Below are positions 9,020 to 17,961 of a DNA stretch of 64,000 bases, in pieces. Position numbers and translations under genes: made by a program. The DNA lies in assembly GCA_016712105.1 (NCBI GenBank), contig JADJRU010000022.1, forward strand, positions 1 to 64,000, given 5' to 3'. Within the stretch, counting starts at the first letter, position 1, and each line of letters starts with the position of its first letter. The DNA comes from Ahniella sp. GTDB taxonomy: Bacteria > Pseudomonadota > Gammaproteobacteria > Xanthomonadales > Ahniellaceae. The notes under the pieces are model-generated. The model saw nothing but the letters and a program-made list of their open reading frames with translations, was not told the DNA's origin and did no database searches.

Positions 9020-9902
9020 GTTGACCGAACCGCTGAAGCGCCTTGCTGAGCGTGCAGAAGGTGTTCTCGCGTCTGTGCTTCCACCTGCCACCCTGGAACC
9101 ATGTCGGCTGCATGAAGCCATGCGCTACAGCGTGCTCGGCGGCGGCAAACGCCTGCGTCCGCTGTTGTGTTACGCCGGCATGCTGGCCGTCGGCGGCCGT
9201 CTGGAATGGGCCGACCGTGCCGCCGCCGCACTCGAAATCATCCATGCCTATTCGCTGATCCATGACGATCTGCCCGCCATGGATGACGACGATCTGAGGC
9301 GCGGCAAACCCACCTGCCATATCGCGTTCGACGAGGCCACGGCGATTCTGGCTGGTGACGCCCTGCAGGCTCTGGCATTCGAATTGATCACTGATGACCC
9401 GCATGGCGTGCCCGAACGCGCACGCCTCGCCGCAATCCGGACGCTGGCAGTAGCCTGTGGTTCACAGGGCATGGCCGGTGGCCAGGCGTTTGATCTGGCG
9501 GCAGTAGGCCAGGTCCTCGACGAATCCGAACTGAAACGCATGCATGCGCACAAAACCGGCGCCTTGATCCGTGCGGCGGTCTTGATGGGCGCCGAACTGT
9601 CGGGTCAGGCCGACACCCGCCAGATCACTCAATTGGCACAATTCGGCAGCCTGGTGGGCCTCGGCTTCCAGATCAAGGACGACATCCTCGACATCGAGGG
9701 CAGCACCGAGGCGATCGGCAAACGCCAGGGTGCCGACATCGCCAGAAACAAGCCGACGTTCCCGTCGATCATGGGCCTGGACGCCGCCAAGACTGCGGCC
9801 GAACACACCCGCGAGCAGGCATTGGCCGCGCTCGCATCGTTTGGCCCCGAGGCCGAGTTGTTGCGTGACCTTGCGCATCATTCGGTGGATCGGAACAGCT
9901 GA
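9009..9902 (+). CDS. ispA: Farnesyl diphosphate synthase
   Basis: A 297-residue polyprenyl synthetase that condenses isopentenyl diphosphate with dimethylallyl and geranyl diphosphates to make farnesyl diphosphate. The first aspartate-rich motif reads DDLPAMDDDD, the second reads DDILD, and the conserved GGGKRLRP substrate-binding segment is at ~45. It is translationally coupled to xseB. The usual downstream gene dxs is absent; an intergenic repeat and a convergent kinase gene follow instead. Confidence 0.95.
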   Translation: MRPELTEPLKRLAERAEGVLASVLPPATLEPCRLHEAMRYSVLGGGKRLRPLLCYAGMLAVGGRLEWADRAAAALEIIHAYSLIHDDLPAMDDDDLRRGKPTCHIAFDEATAILAGDALQALAFELITDDPHGVPERARLAAIRTLAVACGSQGMAGGQAFDLAAVGQVLDESELKRMHAHKTGALIRAAVLMGAELSGQADTRQITQLAQFGSLVGLGFQIKDDILDIEGSTEAIGKRQGADIARNKPTFPSIMGLDAAKTAAEHTREQALAALASFGPEAELLRDLAHHSVDRNS

Positions 9903-10261
9903 TCGGGTCAACCCGTCAGAAGCGAAGCAACTGTGCCAGCGGAAGCCGCTCCCACCAGAATGACGCAGGTGACTGATTGTTAGCCGGTCAACTCGAGCCC
10001 GAGTCAACACTCTAAACATCCCGCTCAGGAAAAAGATCAGCGTCATTGCGGAGCGCAGCGACGCGGCAATCTCGTCCTTGCGACACATTCATGCATTGCC
10101 TGCACCCTGAGATTGCCGCGGCCCGAGATTGCCGCGGCCCGCAGGCGGGCCTCACAATGACAGGGCCTCGCAATGACGGCTTCTTGCTTGATGCGCGAGG
10201 ATCAGCGCACCAAACGGACGATCAGGGCTGCCACAGTCGAAATCTTTCAGCAGACAATCCC
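9903..10261. other. Intergenic region between convergent ispA and kinase gene
   Basis: No coding signal on either strand. It holds a small palindrome (AGCGGAAGCCGCT, about 9938-9950) and one copy of the large REP-like element at 10042-10177. One of these hairpins may end transcription of ispA. Confidence 0.6.
10042..10177. repeat. REP-like palindromic element, copy 1
   Basis: The left arm GTCATTGCGGAGCGCAGCG and right-arm sequence CGGGCCTC(A/G)CAATGAC are inverted relatives, with GAGATTGCCGCGGCCCG modules between them. Further copies lie at 17991-18159, 18218-18302, 43809-43892 and 43930-44145. This type of CATTGCGAGGAGCG palindrome is a widespread non-coding repeat in proteobacterial genomes. 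Confidence 0.8.
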
Positions 10262-11791
10262 TTATTTCGAAACGCAGGTCACCGTAGCCAGTTCCTTCAG
10301 CTTCTCGCGCGTCGGATCAGCCATCAGGCCGTTCTCGGCCAAGGTGCGACAGCCCTCTACGCTACCGATGTCGAACGCCCGCTGGGCGCGTTTTTCCCAG
10401 AAATCGGCAATCCGCTGCAGACCGGTGATGGCATCGACGTTGTCCGGGTCCTGACTCAACACGTACTGGTAAATCTCGGTGGCGTTGTCGCCCGCCGGAT
10501 AACTCAGGTGCTGGCCGAGTTTGCTGCCATCGACGATGCCGTCACGAACATACTGGTGCGCCCGTTCAATCAGGCTCGACGTATCGCCGTCGTAAACGGT
10601 CACGTTGGCGGGTCCTGGATCCGGCGTCACCGGATTGGTCGTCACCGGATCGGCGGGTTGCTGGACCACCACGTCCGGATCAGTCGGTGCAGCCGTCTGA
10701 GGCTTGTCTTTCTTCATGATGCCGTAGCCGATGCCCGCCACCGCAATACCGCCGGCGATCACGGCGGCAATAAGGATCGACTTGTTGCCGCCACCCGAGG
10801 GAGCCACAGGCGCTGGCGCCGCGCGCATCGACTCGGTGCTCGCATTGGCATTCGCATTGGCGCTTGCCGTGGCCGCTTGAGCGAGCGTCATCGGATCCAG
10901 CTGCGCCATCGGCTGCGGGCGATTGACACTGCGCTTGCGGGTTTGCTGGGCGTCACGAATGGCTTGTGCTTCCGGCGCCACGGCCATGAGCTTGTCGAGT
11001 GCGGCGACGAATTCATCGCCGGTGGCGTAGCGGTCACTGGCCAGCTTCGCCATCATCTTGTTCAGGATCGGCTGCAGCCATGCGAATTGCTGAGGCAGGA
11101 TCGGCAGCGGGTGCGTGACATGCATCAGCGCGATCGTGAACGGATCGCTGGATTCGTAAGGCGGTGCGCCGACCAGCATTTCGTACATCATGGCGCCGAG
11201 GCTGTAGATGTCGGAACGACCGTCAACCTTGTCGGCGCGGGCTTGCTCCGGGCTCATATAGTGCGGCGTGCCGATCGAGTTGCCGGCCTGCGTCGACATG
11301 GTGTTCGAGTTCATCGCCTTGGCGATGCCGAAGTCGGCCAATACGGCCGTGCCATTCGCGCGGAACAGCACGTTGCCGGGCTTGACGTCGCGATGGACCA
11401 CACTCTTCTCGTGGGCGTAGGTCAGACCCATGGCGACGTCACGCATGACGTCGATGATCTCGGTCAGATTCATGCCGAGGTTCATGCGATCCCGCAGCGT
11501 GCCGCCGGGGATGTATTCCGCGGCGAGGTAGTACAGGTTGTTGTGCTGGCCGATGTCGTACACCGTCACCAGGTTCGGGTGCGCCAGCTTTGCGGTCAGC
11601 CGCCCTTCCTTCAGGAAGCGCTCGGTGAACTCGGTGTTGTTCGACAAGGAAGGCGACATCACCTTCAGGGCGACTTCGCGATCCAACGATTCTTGCAGGG
11701 CCAGATAAACAGAGGCCATGCCACCGACGCCGAGTGGCTTGTCGATTCGGTATCCGGGAATTTGAACAGCTTCGGTGACGACGGTTTCCAT
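10262..11791 (-). CDS. Membrane-anchored Ser/Thr protein kinase (Hanks type)
   Basis: A 509-residue PknB-like kinase. It has a glycine loop GVGGMA (21-26), catalytic lysine in VALKVM (K43), the catalytic loop HRDVKPGN, DFG and SPEQ, so it should be active. The kinase domain ends near residue 280. A linker rich in Ala/Pro follows, then one membrane helix (ILIAAVIAGGIAVAGIGYGI) and ~150 extracytoplasmic residues with two cysteines near the end. The ATG at 11791 was preferred because homology starts just after it. It stands alone, so its substrates cannot be guessed from neighbours, although the FHA-domain cytochrome at 4731 is a possible phosphoprotein reader. Confidence 0.9.
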   Translation of the reverse strand: METVVTEAVQIPGYRIDKPLGVGGMASVYLALQESLDREVALKVMSPSLSNNTEFTERFLKEGRLTAKLAHPNLVTVYDIGQHNNLYYLAAEYIPGGTLRDRMNLGMNLTEIIDVMRDVAMGLTYAHEKSVVHRDVKPGNVLFRANGTAVLADFGIAKAMNSNTMSTQAGNSIGTPHYMSPEQARADKVDGRSDIYSLGAMMYEMLVGAPPYESSDPFTIALMHVTHPLPILPQQFAWLQPILNKMMAKLASDRYATGDEFVAALDKLMAVAPEAQAIRDAQQTRKRSVNRPQPMAQLDPMTLAQAATASANANANASTESMRAAPAPVAPSGGGNKSILIAAVIAGGIAVAGIGYGIMKKDKPQTAAPTDPDVVVQQPADPVTTNPVTPDPGPANVTVYDGDTSSLIERAHQYVRDGIVDGSKLGQHLSYPAGDNATEIYQYVLSQDPDNVDAITGLQRIADFWEKRAQRAFDIGSVEGCRTLAENGLMADPTREKLKELATVTCVSK

Positions 11792-11918
11792 GGCGCAGCT
11801 CTGATTTTGTCCGAACGATAGCAAGGCCGGACCAATCGGCCAAGATTCAGAAATTTCCGAGGGCAAATTCAGCAGTTTGCTGAGGCGGGGGGGGCGCCCG
11901 GCCCGGCAGGATGCCGAC

Positions 11919-12398
11919 ATGTACCCGGATCGCCAACCTACCATGTCCCAATCCTGCCGTTTTCCTGGTCTGATCACCCTGCTGGTGCTGGCAACCCTGT
12001 CCCGGACCACCGCGGCTGTTGAGCTCTATGCCTGCGTCACAGCCGGGGTTCAGAGTTTCAGCGACCGCCCTTGTGGTCCCGATGCGAAACCCTTGGTCCT
12101 TCCCGACCCGCCCACACAGCGGACCAAAACCAAAAGCGGGAGCCCCGGAAACGACGCGCGCCAGATCGAGGCCTGGCGCAAGGCATCGGCCAACCGCCTA
12201 CCACCCAGCCTTGGGGGCAAGGCCCCGTCAGCCGGTGCCGGTTCCAGCGGCAAACCGAAACCCAGCAGCCCAACAAGCGCCGAAAAAGCCTGTACCGAGG
12301 CAAGGGCCGCCCTGGCGCAGGCAGAGGCCAGGTCCCACCTCGACTTCAACGCCCGCCGCAAGTTCGGCGACCGGATTTGGGCTGCGTGCAACCCCTGA
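11919..12398 (+). CDS. Secreted DUF4124-like protein
   Basis: A 159-residue protein with a signal peptide (hydrophobic stretch LITLLVLATL, cleavage probably after ...TTA-A) followed by LYACVTAGVQSFSDRPCG, which resembles the N-terminal DUF4124 segment common in secreted xanthomonad proteins. The remainder is a Ser/Pro/Lys-rich linker and a short Ala-rich helix ending WAACNP. AGGA seven bases before the ATG at 11919 supports this start; ATG at 11943 is an alternative. Role unknown. Confidence 0.65.
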   Translation: MYPDRQPTMSQSCRFPGLITLLVLATLSRTTAAVELYACVTAGVQSFSDRPCGPDAKPLVLPDPPTQRTKTKSGSPGNDARQIEAWRKASANRLPPSLGGKAPSAGAGSSGKPKPSSPTSAEKACTEARAALAQAEARSHLDFNARRKFGDRIWAACNP

Positions 12399-12414
12399 AA
12401 GCGGGAGACAATCA

Positions 12415-12500
12415 ACTCCGGGAGCGGCTTTGGCCGCGATGCGACAATGTCTGAACCTTGCAAGCCCTCCCCGATGTTCGGGGAGGGTTGGGAGGGGTTT
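12415..12500. repeat. Composite intergenic repeat, inverted copy
   Basis: GGGAGCGGCTTTGGCCGCGA is followed by CCCTCCCCGATGTTCGGGGA and more G-rich sequence. These are the same two modules as at 1240-1330, in the opposite order. Confidence 0.6.
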
Positions 12501-12514
12501 GGGCAAATACGTTC

Positions 12515-12550
12515 GTCCTTGGTGCCTGGCGACAGCCAAGCACCAAGGAC
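12515..12550. other. Long hairpin upstream of UMF1 transporter
   Basis: GTCCTTGGTGCCTGGC and GCCAAGCACCAAGGAC form 16-base arms with one mismatch around a GACA tetraloop. It lies 73 bases before the transporter start. There is no T-tract, so it may be a 5' leader structure or a mobile palindrome rather than a terminator. Confidence 0.5.
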
Positions 12551-12622
12551 CTTCTTGCACACCCCAACAACACTCGCCAGCATCCCTGCCTCAGGTTCCA
12601 GCGGGAGCCAGGACCCACATCC

Positions 12623-13912
12623 ATGAAGCAGACGATCGAATCGGCCTTGGCCGAAGGCGTGAAGAAGCGCGAACTATGGGCCTGGGCGATGTTCGATTTC
12701 GCCAATTCGGCCTACACGACCGTGGTCATCACGGCGGTCTACAACGCCTACTTCGTCGCCACGGTCGCCGAGCGCGCGCCCCACGCGACTTTGGCCTGGA
12801 CGCTGGCACTGTCCCTTTCCTATGCCTTGATCATGCTCAGCGCGCCCGCCATCGGCCGATACGCCGATCGGCGCCATGCGAAGAAGAAGCTGCTCCTGAT
12901 CATCACGGTCATCAACGTGTTGGCCACCCTCGCGTTGGCCTATACCGGTCCCGGCACGGTGGCGCTGGCACTCGGCCTGATCGTGTTGTCGAACTTTGCA
13001 TTCGGTACCGGCGAAAACCTGTGTGCAGCGTTCCTGCCGGAACTGGCCAAAGCCGATTCCCTCGGGCGCGTGTCGGGCTGGGGCTGGAGCCTTGGTTACC
13101 TCGGCGGATTGTTCTCGCTGGGGCTTTGCCTGGTGTTCATCGGCTGGGCCCAGGCTCGCGGCTGGACCGCTGCGGAGTTTGTCCCCGGCTGTATGGTGAT
13201 CACCGCCGTGAGTTTTGCGCTGGGCACGTTACCGACCTTCCTGCTGCTTCGCGAACGGGGCCATTCATCCCGCGCTCCCGGCCCGACCGTCAGCACTTGG
13301 GCTCACCTCCGCCAATCGCTGCAGCAGTTGCGCGGGCTACCCGATCTGTTTCGACTGCTGCTCGCCATCGTGTCGTATCAGGCCGGCATTCAGACCGTCA
13401 TCGTGCTCGCTGCGGTGTTTGCGCAGGAAGCACTGGGCTTCGGCACCCAACAAACCATCGCGATGCTGTTTGTCGTCAACATCACGGCCGCCCTCGGCGC
13501 CTTTGTGTTCGGGTTCCTGCAGGACCGACTGGGGCATCGCGCCTGCCTGTCCGGCAGTCTGGTGTTGTGGATCATTGCGATTGCCGTGCTGGCGCTTGCT
13601 GAAGGCACAACCGCCTTCTGGATTGCCGCCAACCTGGCCGGCCTCGCGCTGGGTGCCGCTCAGTCCGCCGGTCGAGCACTGGTGGGATTCCTGAGCCCAT
13701 ACGCACAACGTGCCGAGTTCTTCGGCCTGTGGGGACTCGCGGTGAAACTGGGATCGATCATCGGCCCCTTGAGTTACGGCCTGACGGAGTACCTGAGTGG
13801 CAACAACCACCGGATCGCGATGGCCATGACAGCCGTGTTTTTTGTGATCGGGCTCGGCATTCTCGCCGGCCTCAACGCAGACCGCGGTCGCCGCCTCGTC
13901 CACACCGTCTGA
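12623..13912 (+). CDS. UMF1-family MFS transporter (ATG22-like)
   Basis: A 429-residue membrane protein of the major facilitator superfamily with about 12 helices. The N-terminal signature ELWAWAMFDFANSAYTTVV is diagnostic of the UMF1/ATG22-like family, which in yeast exports vacuolar amino acids; bacterial substrates are mostly unknown. The ATG at 12623 has AGGA upstream at 12610. The gene converges with the MarR gene, with only two bases between the two stops. Confidence 0.9.
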   Translation: MKQTIESALAEGVKKRELWAWAMFDFANSAYTTVVITAVYNAYFVATVAERAPHATLAWTLALSLSYALIMLSAPAIGRYADRRHAKKKLLLIITVINVLATLALAYTGPGTVALALGLIVLSNFAFGTGENLCAAFLPELAKADSLGRVSGWGWSLGYLGGLFSLGLCLVFIGWAQARGWTAAEFVPGCMVITAVSFALGTLPTFLLLRERGHSSRAPGPTVSTWAHLRQSLQQLRGLPDLFRLLLAIVSYQAGIQTVIVLAAVFAQEALGFGTQQTIAMLFVVNITAALGAFVFGFLQDRLGHRACLSGSLVLWIIAIAVLALAEGTTAFWIAANLAGLALGAAQSAGRALVGFLSPYAQRAEFFGLWGLAVKLGSIIGPLSYGLTEYLSGNNHRIAMAMTAVFFVIGLGILAGLNADRGRRLVHTV

Positions 13913-13914
13913 GG

Positions 13915-14424
13915 TCACATCAACGTTTGTTCGGCAGCCTCGAGTTTCTCGACCAGGCGCAGAAACTGCGCTCGCTCCGTCTCGGTGAACGCGGCCTGCA
14001 ACTGCCGCTGATAGTCGAGCGCCAGCGGCACGATCTCGTCGAAAATCCGGAAGCCCTTTCGGGACAGACACAACTCGGACCGCCGCCGGTCCTCGCCGCT
14101 GAACGCCTGTTGCACCAGTTCCTTGTCGACCAGCGACCGCACAGCCCGACTGACCGCCACCTTGTCCATCGCCGTCCGTTCCGCCACTTCGTTCGCACTC
14201 AGGCCGGGGTAACGACCGAGGACTGCAATCACGCGCCACTCAGTGATGCCGATCCCGAAACGTTCTTCGTACAGACCGGCGATGTCCTGGCTGATCCGGT
14301 TCGATAACACCGACAGCCGATACGGCAGAAACTGGTCAAGTTCCAGCACCGCGTGCGTGGGCTCGTCGGCGACGGCGCGGGCACGCGGATTTCGAACAGA
14401 CGTTTGTGCGGACGGTTTGCGCAT
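13915..14424 (-). CDS. MarR-family regulator of homogentisate pathway
   Basis: A winged-helix repressor of about 169 residues with the MarR core GITEWRVIAVLGRYPGLSA, recognition-helix region MDKVAVSRAVRSLV and wing DRRRSELCLS. It is divergent from hppD-hmgA-fahA, and a perfect palindrome lies in the shared promoter, so it most likely represses the tyrosine/homogentisate genes and itself. The effector is probably a pathway aromatic compound, but this is inferred. ATG at 14424 was chosen; TTG at 14451 would place the start inside the operator. Confidence 0.88.
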   Translation of the reverse strand: MRKPSAQTSVRNPRARAVADEPTHAVLELDQFLPYRLSVLSNRISQDIAGLYEERFGIGITEWRVIAVLGRYPGLSANEVAERTAMDKVAVSRAVRSLVDKELVQQAFSGEDRRRSELCLSRKGFRIFDEIVPLALDYQRQLQAAFTETERAQFLRLVEKLEAAEQTLM

Positions 14425-14444
14425 GACCAAATTTCCAAGCTTCG

Positions 14445-14468
14445 GTTGCAAGTAGTTTCACTTGCAAC
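14445..14468. promoter_or_regulatory. Palindromic MarR operator
   Basis: GTTGCAAGT, six bases, then ACTTGCAAC form a perfect inverted repeat with 9-base arms. It lies between the divergent MarR and hppD genes and overlaps the -35 and spacer of the hppD promoter, so a bound dimer would block RNA polymerase. Confidence 0.85.
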
Positions 14469-14476
14469 TATATAAT
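14446..14476 (+). promoter_or_regulatory. hppD operon promoter
   Basis: A perfect -10 box TATAAT at 14471-14476 follows TTGCAA (14446-14451) with a 19-base spacer. Transcription would begin near 14483, about 28 bases before the hppD ATG. The -35 lies inside the left arm of the operator. Confidence 0.7.
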
Positions 14477-14510
14477 TGCACCCCCCATCTTTGGCAAGCG
14501 GAGCCACCCC

Positions 14511-15611
14511 ATGAACGCATCAGTCGCCAGCACGTCCAGCGCGCCGAACCTCGGTATGCAGGTCACCACGTTCGAGAACCCGATGGGCATCGACGGCTTC
14601 GAGTTCGTCGAGTTCGCAGCGCCTGATTCCAAGCTGCTGCACGACTTTTTCAAGAACATGGGCTTCAGCGCCACGTTGCGCCACAAGACACGACCGATCA
14701 CGGTCTACCGCCAGGGCGGCGTGAACTTCCTCGTCAACGAAGAGACTGATGGCTTTGCGGCGGATTTTGCGCGCCAGCACGGACCTTGCGCATCGGGCTT
14801 TGCGATCCGTTTCGCGAAGCCGGTCGACGAAGTGTTCACGACGGTGATCGGCAATGGCGGCGAAGCCATCACGCACAAGCCGGAAACCCGCACGATCCGC
14901 GTGCCGGTGGTCAAGGGGATCGGCGACTGCATGTTGTATCTGGTGCCGAACTCGGGTGATCCGTACGCCGAAGATTTTGAACCGATCCCGGGCGCCGATC
15001 CGAATCCGAAGGGTTTTGGCCTGACCTTCCTCGACCACCTCACGCACAACGTCTAATTCGGCAACATGAAGAAGTGGTCGGACTACTACGAGAAGCTGTT
15101 CAACTTCCGCGAGATCCGCTACTTCGACATCAAGGGCGCGAAGACCGGCCTGAAGTCGAAAGCGATGACCGCGCCCGATGGTGTGGTGCGCATTCCGCTG
15201 AACGAGTCGTCCGATCCGAAGTCGCAGATCAACGAATACCTCGATCAGTACAAGGGCGAAGGCATCCAGCACATCGCCTGCTTCACCGATGACATCTACG
15301 ACACGGTCGAAGCCATGCGCGAGCGCGGCATCGAATTCCTGAACACCCCAGCCACGTCTTTCGACGTGATCGACGAGCGGATTCCCGGCCACGGTGAAGA
15401 CGTGCCGCGTCTGGCGAAGAACAAGATCCTCATCGACGCCGACATGGAAACCAAGAAGCGTTTGCTGCTGCAGATCTTCACGCAGAATGCGGTCGGTCCG
15501 ATCTTCTTCGAGATCATCCAGCGCAAGGGCAACGAAGGTTTCGGCGAAGGCAACTTCCAGGCTCTGTTCGAGTCGATCGAACGTGACCAGATGCGCCGCG
15601 GCGTGCTGTAA
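14511..15611 (+). pseudogene. hppD: 4-hydroxyphenylpyruvate dioxygenase, interrupted by in-frame TAA
   Basis: HPPD converts 4-hydroxyphenylpyruvate to homogentisate. Residues 1-181 (14511-15053) match the N-terminal half and end in LDHLTHNV. The same frame resumes after a single TAA at 15054-15056 with FGNMKKWSDYYEKLF and runs to 15611, about 366 codons in all. The iron ligands are split: the first His is before the stop (HLTHN), the second (GIQHIACF) and the Glu (FFEIIQR) after it. Family members usually have Tyr or His at the stop position. GGAG at 14500 lies seven bases before the ATG. A ribosome could restart at ATG 15066, but no ribosome-binding site is visible. It is either a nonsense mutation or a one-base error. 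Confidence 0.9.
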
Positions 15612-15626
15612 GGCCAGACCCACACC

Positions 15627-16916
15627 ATGACCACCCTTCAATACCAGACCGGCTTCGGCAACGAATTCGCCACCGAAGCCCTGCCCGGCACCTTGCCCGA
15701 AGGCCGCAACTCGCCGCAGCGTGTGGCGCACGGCCTGTATGCCGAGCAGATTTCCGGCACGGCCTTCACCGCCCCGCGCCACCAGAACCGTCGTACCTGG
15801 TTCTACCGGATCCGGCCGGGCTCGCTGCACACGCCCTTTGTGCAAGTCGACAACAAGCATTTCCACAACAACTTCGACGAACGCCCAACCACGCCGAACC
15901 AGTTGCGCTGGAGTGCGCGCCCGATCCCGACCGAACCAACCGATTTCATCGAGGGCCTGTTCACGATGGCGGGTTTTGGTGGTGCGTCCGGTGGCAGTGG
16001 CATCGGCATCCATCGTTATGCGGCGAATCGCTCGATGACGCGGTTCTTCTACAACGCCGATGCGGAAATGCTGATCGTTCCGGAGTCCGGGCGTCTGCGC
16101 CTCGCCACCGAATGTGGGCTGCTCGACATCGAGCCACAGGAAATTGCCGTGGTGCCTCGAGGCATCCGCTTCCGCGTGGAGTTGCTTGATGGCGCGGCAC
16201 GCGGTTATGTCTGCGAGAACTTCGGTGCCCTGTTGCGTTTGCCGGATCTCGGTCCGATCGGCTCGAATGGGCTTGCCAATCCTCGTGACTTCAAGACCCC
16301 GGTCGCATGGTTCGAAGACGTCGACGGCGATTTTGAACTGCTGACCAAATTCCAGGGCAACCTGTGGTCGGCGCGGATCGACCACTCTCCGCTCAACGTG
16401 GTCGGCTGGCACGGCAACTTTGCGCCGTACAAATACGACTTGCGCCAGTTCAACACGATCGGCTCGATCAGTTATGACCACCCGGATCCGAGCATCTTCC
16501 TGGTGCTGACCTCACCAACCGATACACCGGGCGTAGGCAATCTCGACTTCGTGATCTTCCCGCCGCGTTGGCTCGTCCAGCAGAACACCTTCCGGCCACC
16601 CTGGTTCCACCGCAATGTGGCCAGCGAGTTCATGGGCCTCATCACTGGTGTCTACGATGCGAAGGCCGACGGTTTTGTGCCCGGCGGCGCCAGCCTGCAC
16701 AACTGCATGAGTGGCCATGGCCCCGACCAGGCGACGTTCGACAAGGCTTCGAACGCTGATCTCAGCAAACCCGACGTGATCACCGGCACGATGGCGTTCA
16801 TGTTCGAGTCGCGTGGCGTGATCAAGCCAACGGCCCAGGCACTGGATGCGCCAGACTTGCAGCACGATTACTGGAAGTGCTGGCAAGGTTTGGCCAACAA
16901 CTTCCGAAAGCCTTGA
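15627..16916 (+). CDS. hmgA: Homogentisate 1,2-dioxygenase
   Basis: A 429-residue ring-cleaving dioxygenase that makes maleylacetoacetate from homogentisate. It opens with the family hallmark YQTGFGNEFATEALPG. The non-haem iron ligands lie in FHRNVASEFMG (His and Glu) and HNCMSGHGPD (His). It starts 15 bases after hppD and is intact, so homogentisate from another source could still be degraded even if hppD is truly broken. Confidence 0.96.
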   Translation: MTTLQYQTGFGNEFATEALPGTLPEGRNSPQRVAHGLYAEQISGTAFTAPRHQNRRTWFYRIRPGSLHTPFVQVDNKHFHNNFDERPTTPNQLRWSARPIPTEPTDFIEGLFTMAGFGGASGGSGIGIHRYAANRSMTRFFYNADAEMLIVPESGRLRLATECGLLDIEPQEIAVVPRGIRFRVELLDGAARGYVCENFGALLRLPDLGPIGSNGLANPRDFKTPVAWFEDVDGDFELLTKFQGNLWSARIDHSPLNVVGWHGNFAPYKYDLRQFNTIGSISYDHPDPSIFLVLTSPTDTPGVGNLDFVIFPPRWLVQQNTFRPPWFHRNVASEFMGLITGVYDAKADGFVPGGASLHNCMSGHGPDQATFDKASNADLSKPDVITGTMAFMFESRGVIKPTAQALDAPDLQHDYWKCWQGLANNFRKP

Positions 16917-16959
16917 TGTCTGCGATCATTGACCACTGTTTGGATCAAAAGGGATTTCG

Positions 16960-17961
16960 ATGAAACTTGCTTCACTCAAAGCTGGCGGCCGTGACGGCAC
17001 CTTGATCGTGGTCAGCCGCGATCTCAAGCGCGCCGTGCGCGCCACCGGCGCCGCCCGCACGCTGCAGGCGGCCCTGGAAGACTGGTCGAACGTCGCCCCA
17101 CGGCTCAACGCCCTGTCGGAAGACCTCAACGAAGGCTGTCGTGTGTTCAGCAACAACGAACACGTCTTCGACGTCGACTTCTCGGCACTGGCGGCTCCGC
17201 TGCCACGTGCCTACGAGTTCGTCGATGGCAGCGCCTACCTGCCGCACGTCGAGCGCGTGCGCAAGGCACGTGGCGCCGAAGTGCCGGCGAGTTTCTACAC
17301 CGATCCGCTGATGTACCAGGCGGTCAGCGCCGGCTTCTACGGCCCGCGTGATCCGGTGTTGGTGCCCAGCGAAACCTACGGCATCGACCTCGAGGCCGAA
17401 GTGATCATCGTGACCGACGACGTGCCGATGGCAGTGAGCGCCGAAGACGCCGCACAGCACATCCAGCTGATCGGACTGGTCAACGACGTATCACTGCGGA
17501 ACCTCATCCCGGACGAACTGGCCAAGGGTTTCGGCTTCCTGCAATCGAAGCCGCGTTCCTGCCTGAGCCCGGTGCTGGTCACGCCCGATGAACTCGGTGA
17601 CGCCTGGCGCGACAACAAGGTCCACTTGCCTTTGCTGACGCACATCAACGGGCAATGGTTCGGCGCCCCGGAAGCCGGCGTCGACATGCAGTTCAGTTTC
17701 GCCCAGTTGGTCGCGCATGCAGCCAAGACGCGCCCGCTCAGTGCCGGCACGATTGTCGGCTCGGGCACCGTCGCGAACCAGGACACCAGCACTGGCGCAT
17801 CGTGTTTCGCCGAAATCCGCACGATCGAAACCCTGCGCGACGGTAAACCGTCAACGCCGTTCATGAAGTACGGCGACACCGTCCGGATCGAAATGAAAAC
17901 GCGTGAGGGCGTGGATATCTTTGGCGCGATCGAACAGGTGATCCGGGCATCGGGCGGTTGA
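16960..17961 (+). CDS. fahA: Fumarylacetoacetase (FAH family)
   Basis: A 333-residue hydrolase cleaving fumarylacetoacetate to fumarate and acetoacetate, the last step of the pathway. The FAH core shows YGIDLEAEVIIVTDDVP with the metal-binding acidic residues, NDVSLRNL, and QSKPRSCLSPV. It follows hmgA after 43 bases. It is of the short bacterial type and lacks the extra N-terminal domain of animal FAH. Confidence 0.92.
   Translation: MKLASLKAGGRDGTLIVVSRDLKRAVRATGAARTLQAALEDWSNVAPRLNALSEDLNEGCRVFSNNEHVFDVDFSALAAPLPRAYEFVDGSAYLPHVERVRKARGAEVPASFYTDPLMYQAVSAGFYGPRDPVLVPSETYGIDLEAEVIIVTDDVPMAVSAEDAAQHIQLIGLVNDVSLRNLIPDELAKGFGFLQSKPRSCLSPVLVTPDELGDAWRDNKVHLPLLTHINGQWFGAPEAGVDMQFSFAQLVAHAAKTRPLSAGTIVGSGTVANQDTSTGASCFAEIRTIETLRDGKPSTPFMKYGDTVRIEMKTREGVDIFGAIEQVIRASGG

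Noticed and set aside
15066..15611. The second half of hppD as a separate functional gene
   Set aside because: No ribosome-binding site precedes ATG 15066, the frame is continuous with the first half, and the iron ligands are divided between the pieces.
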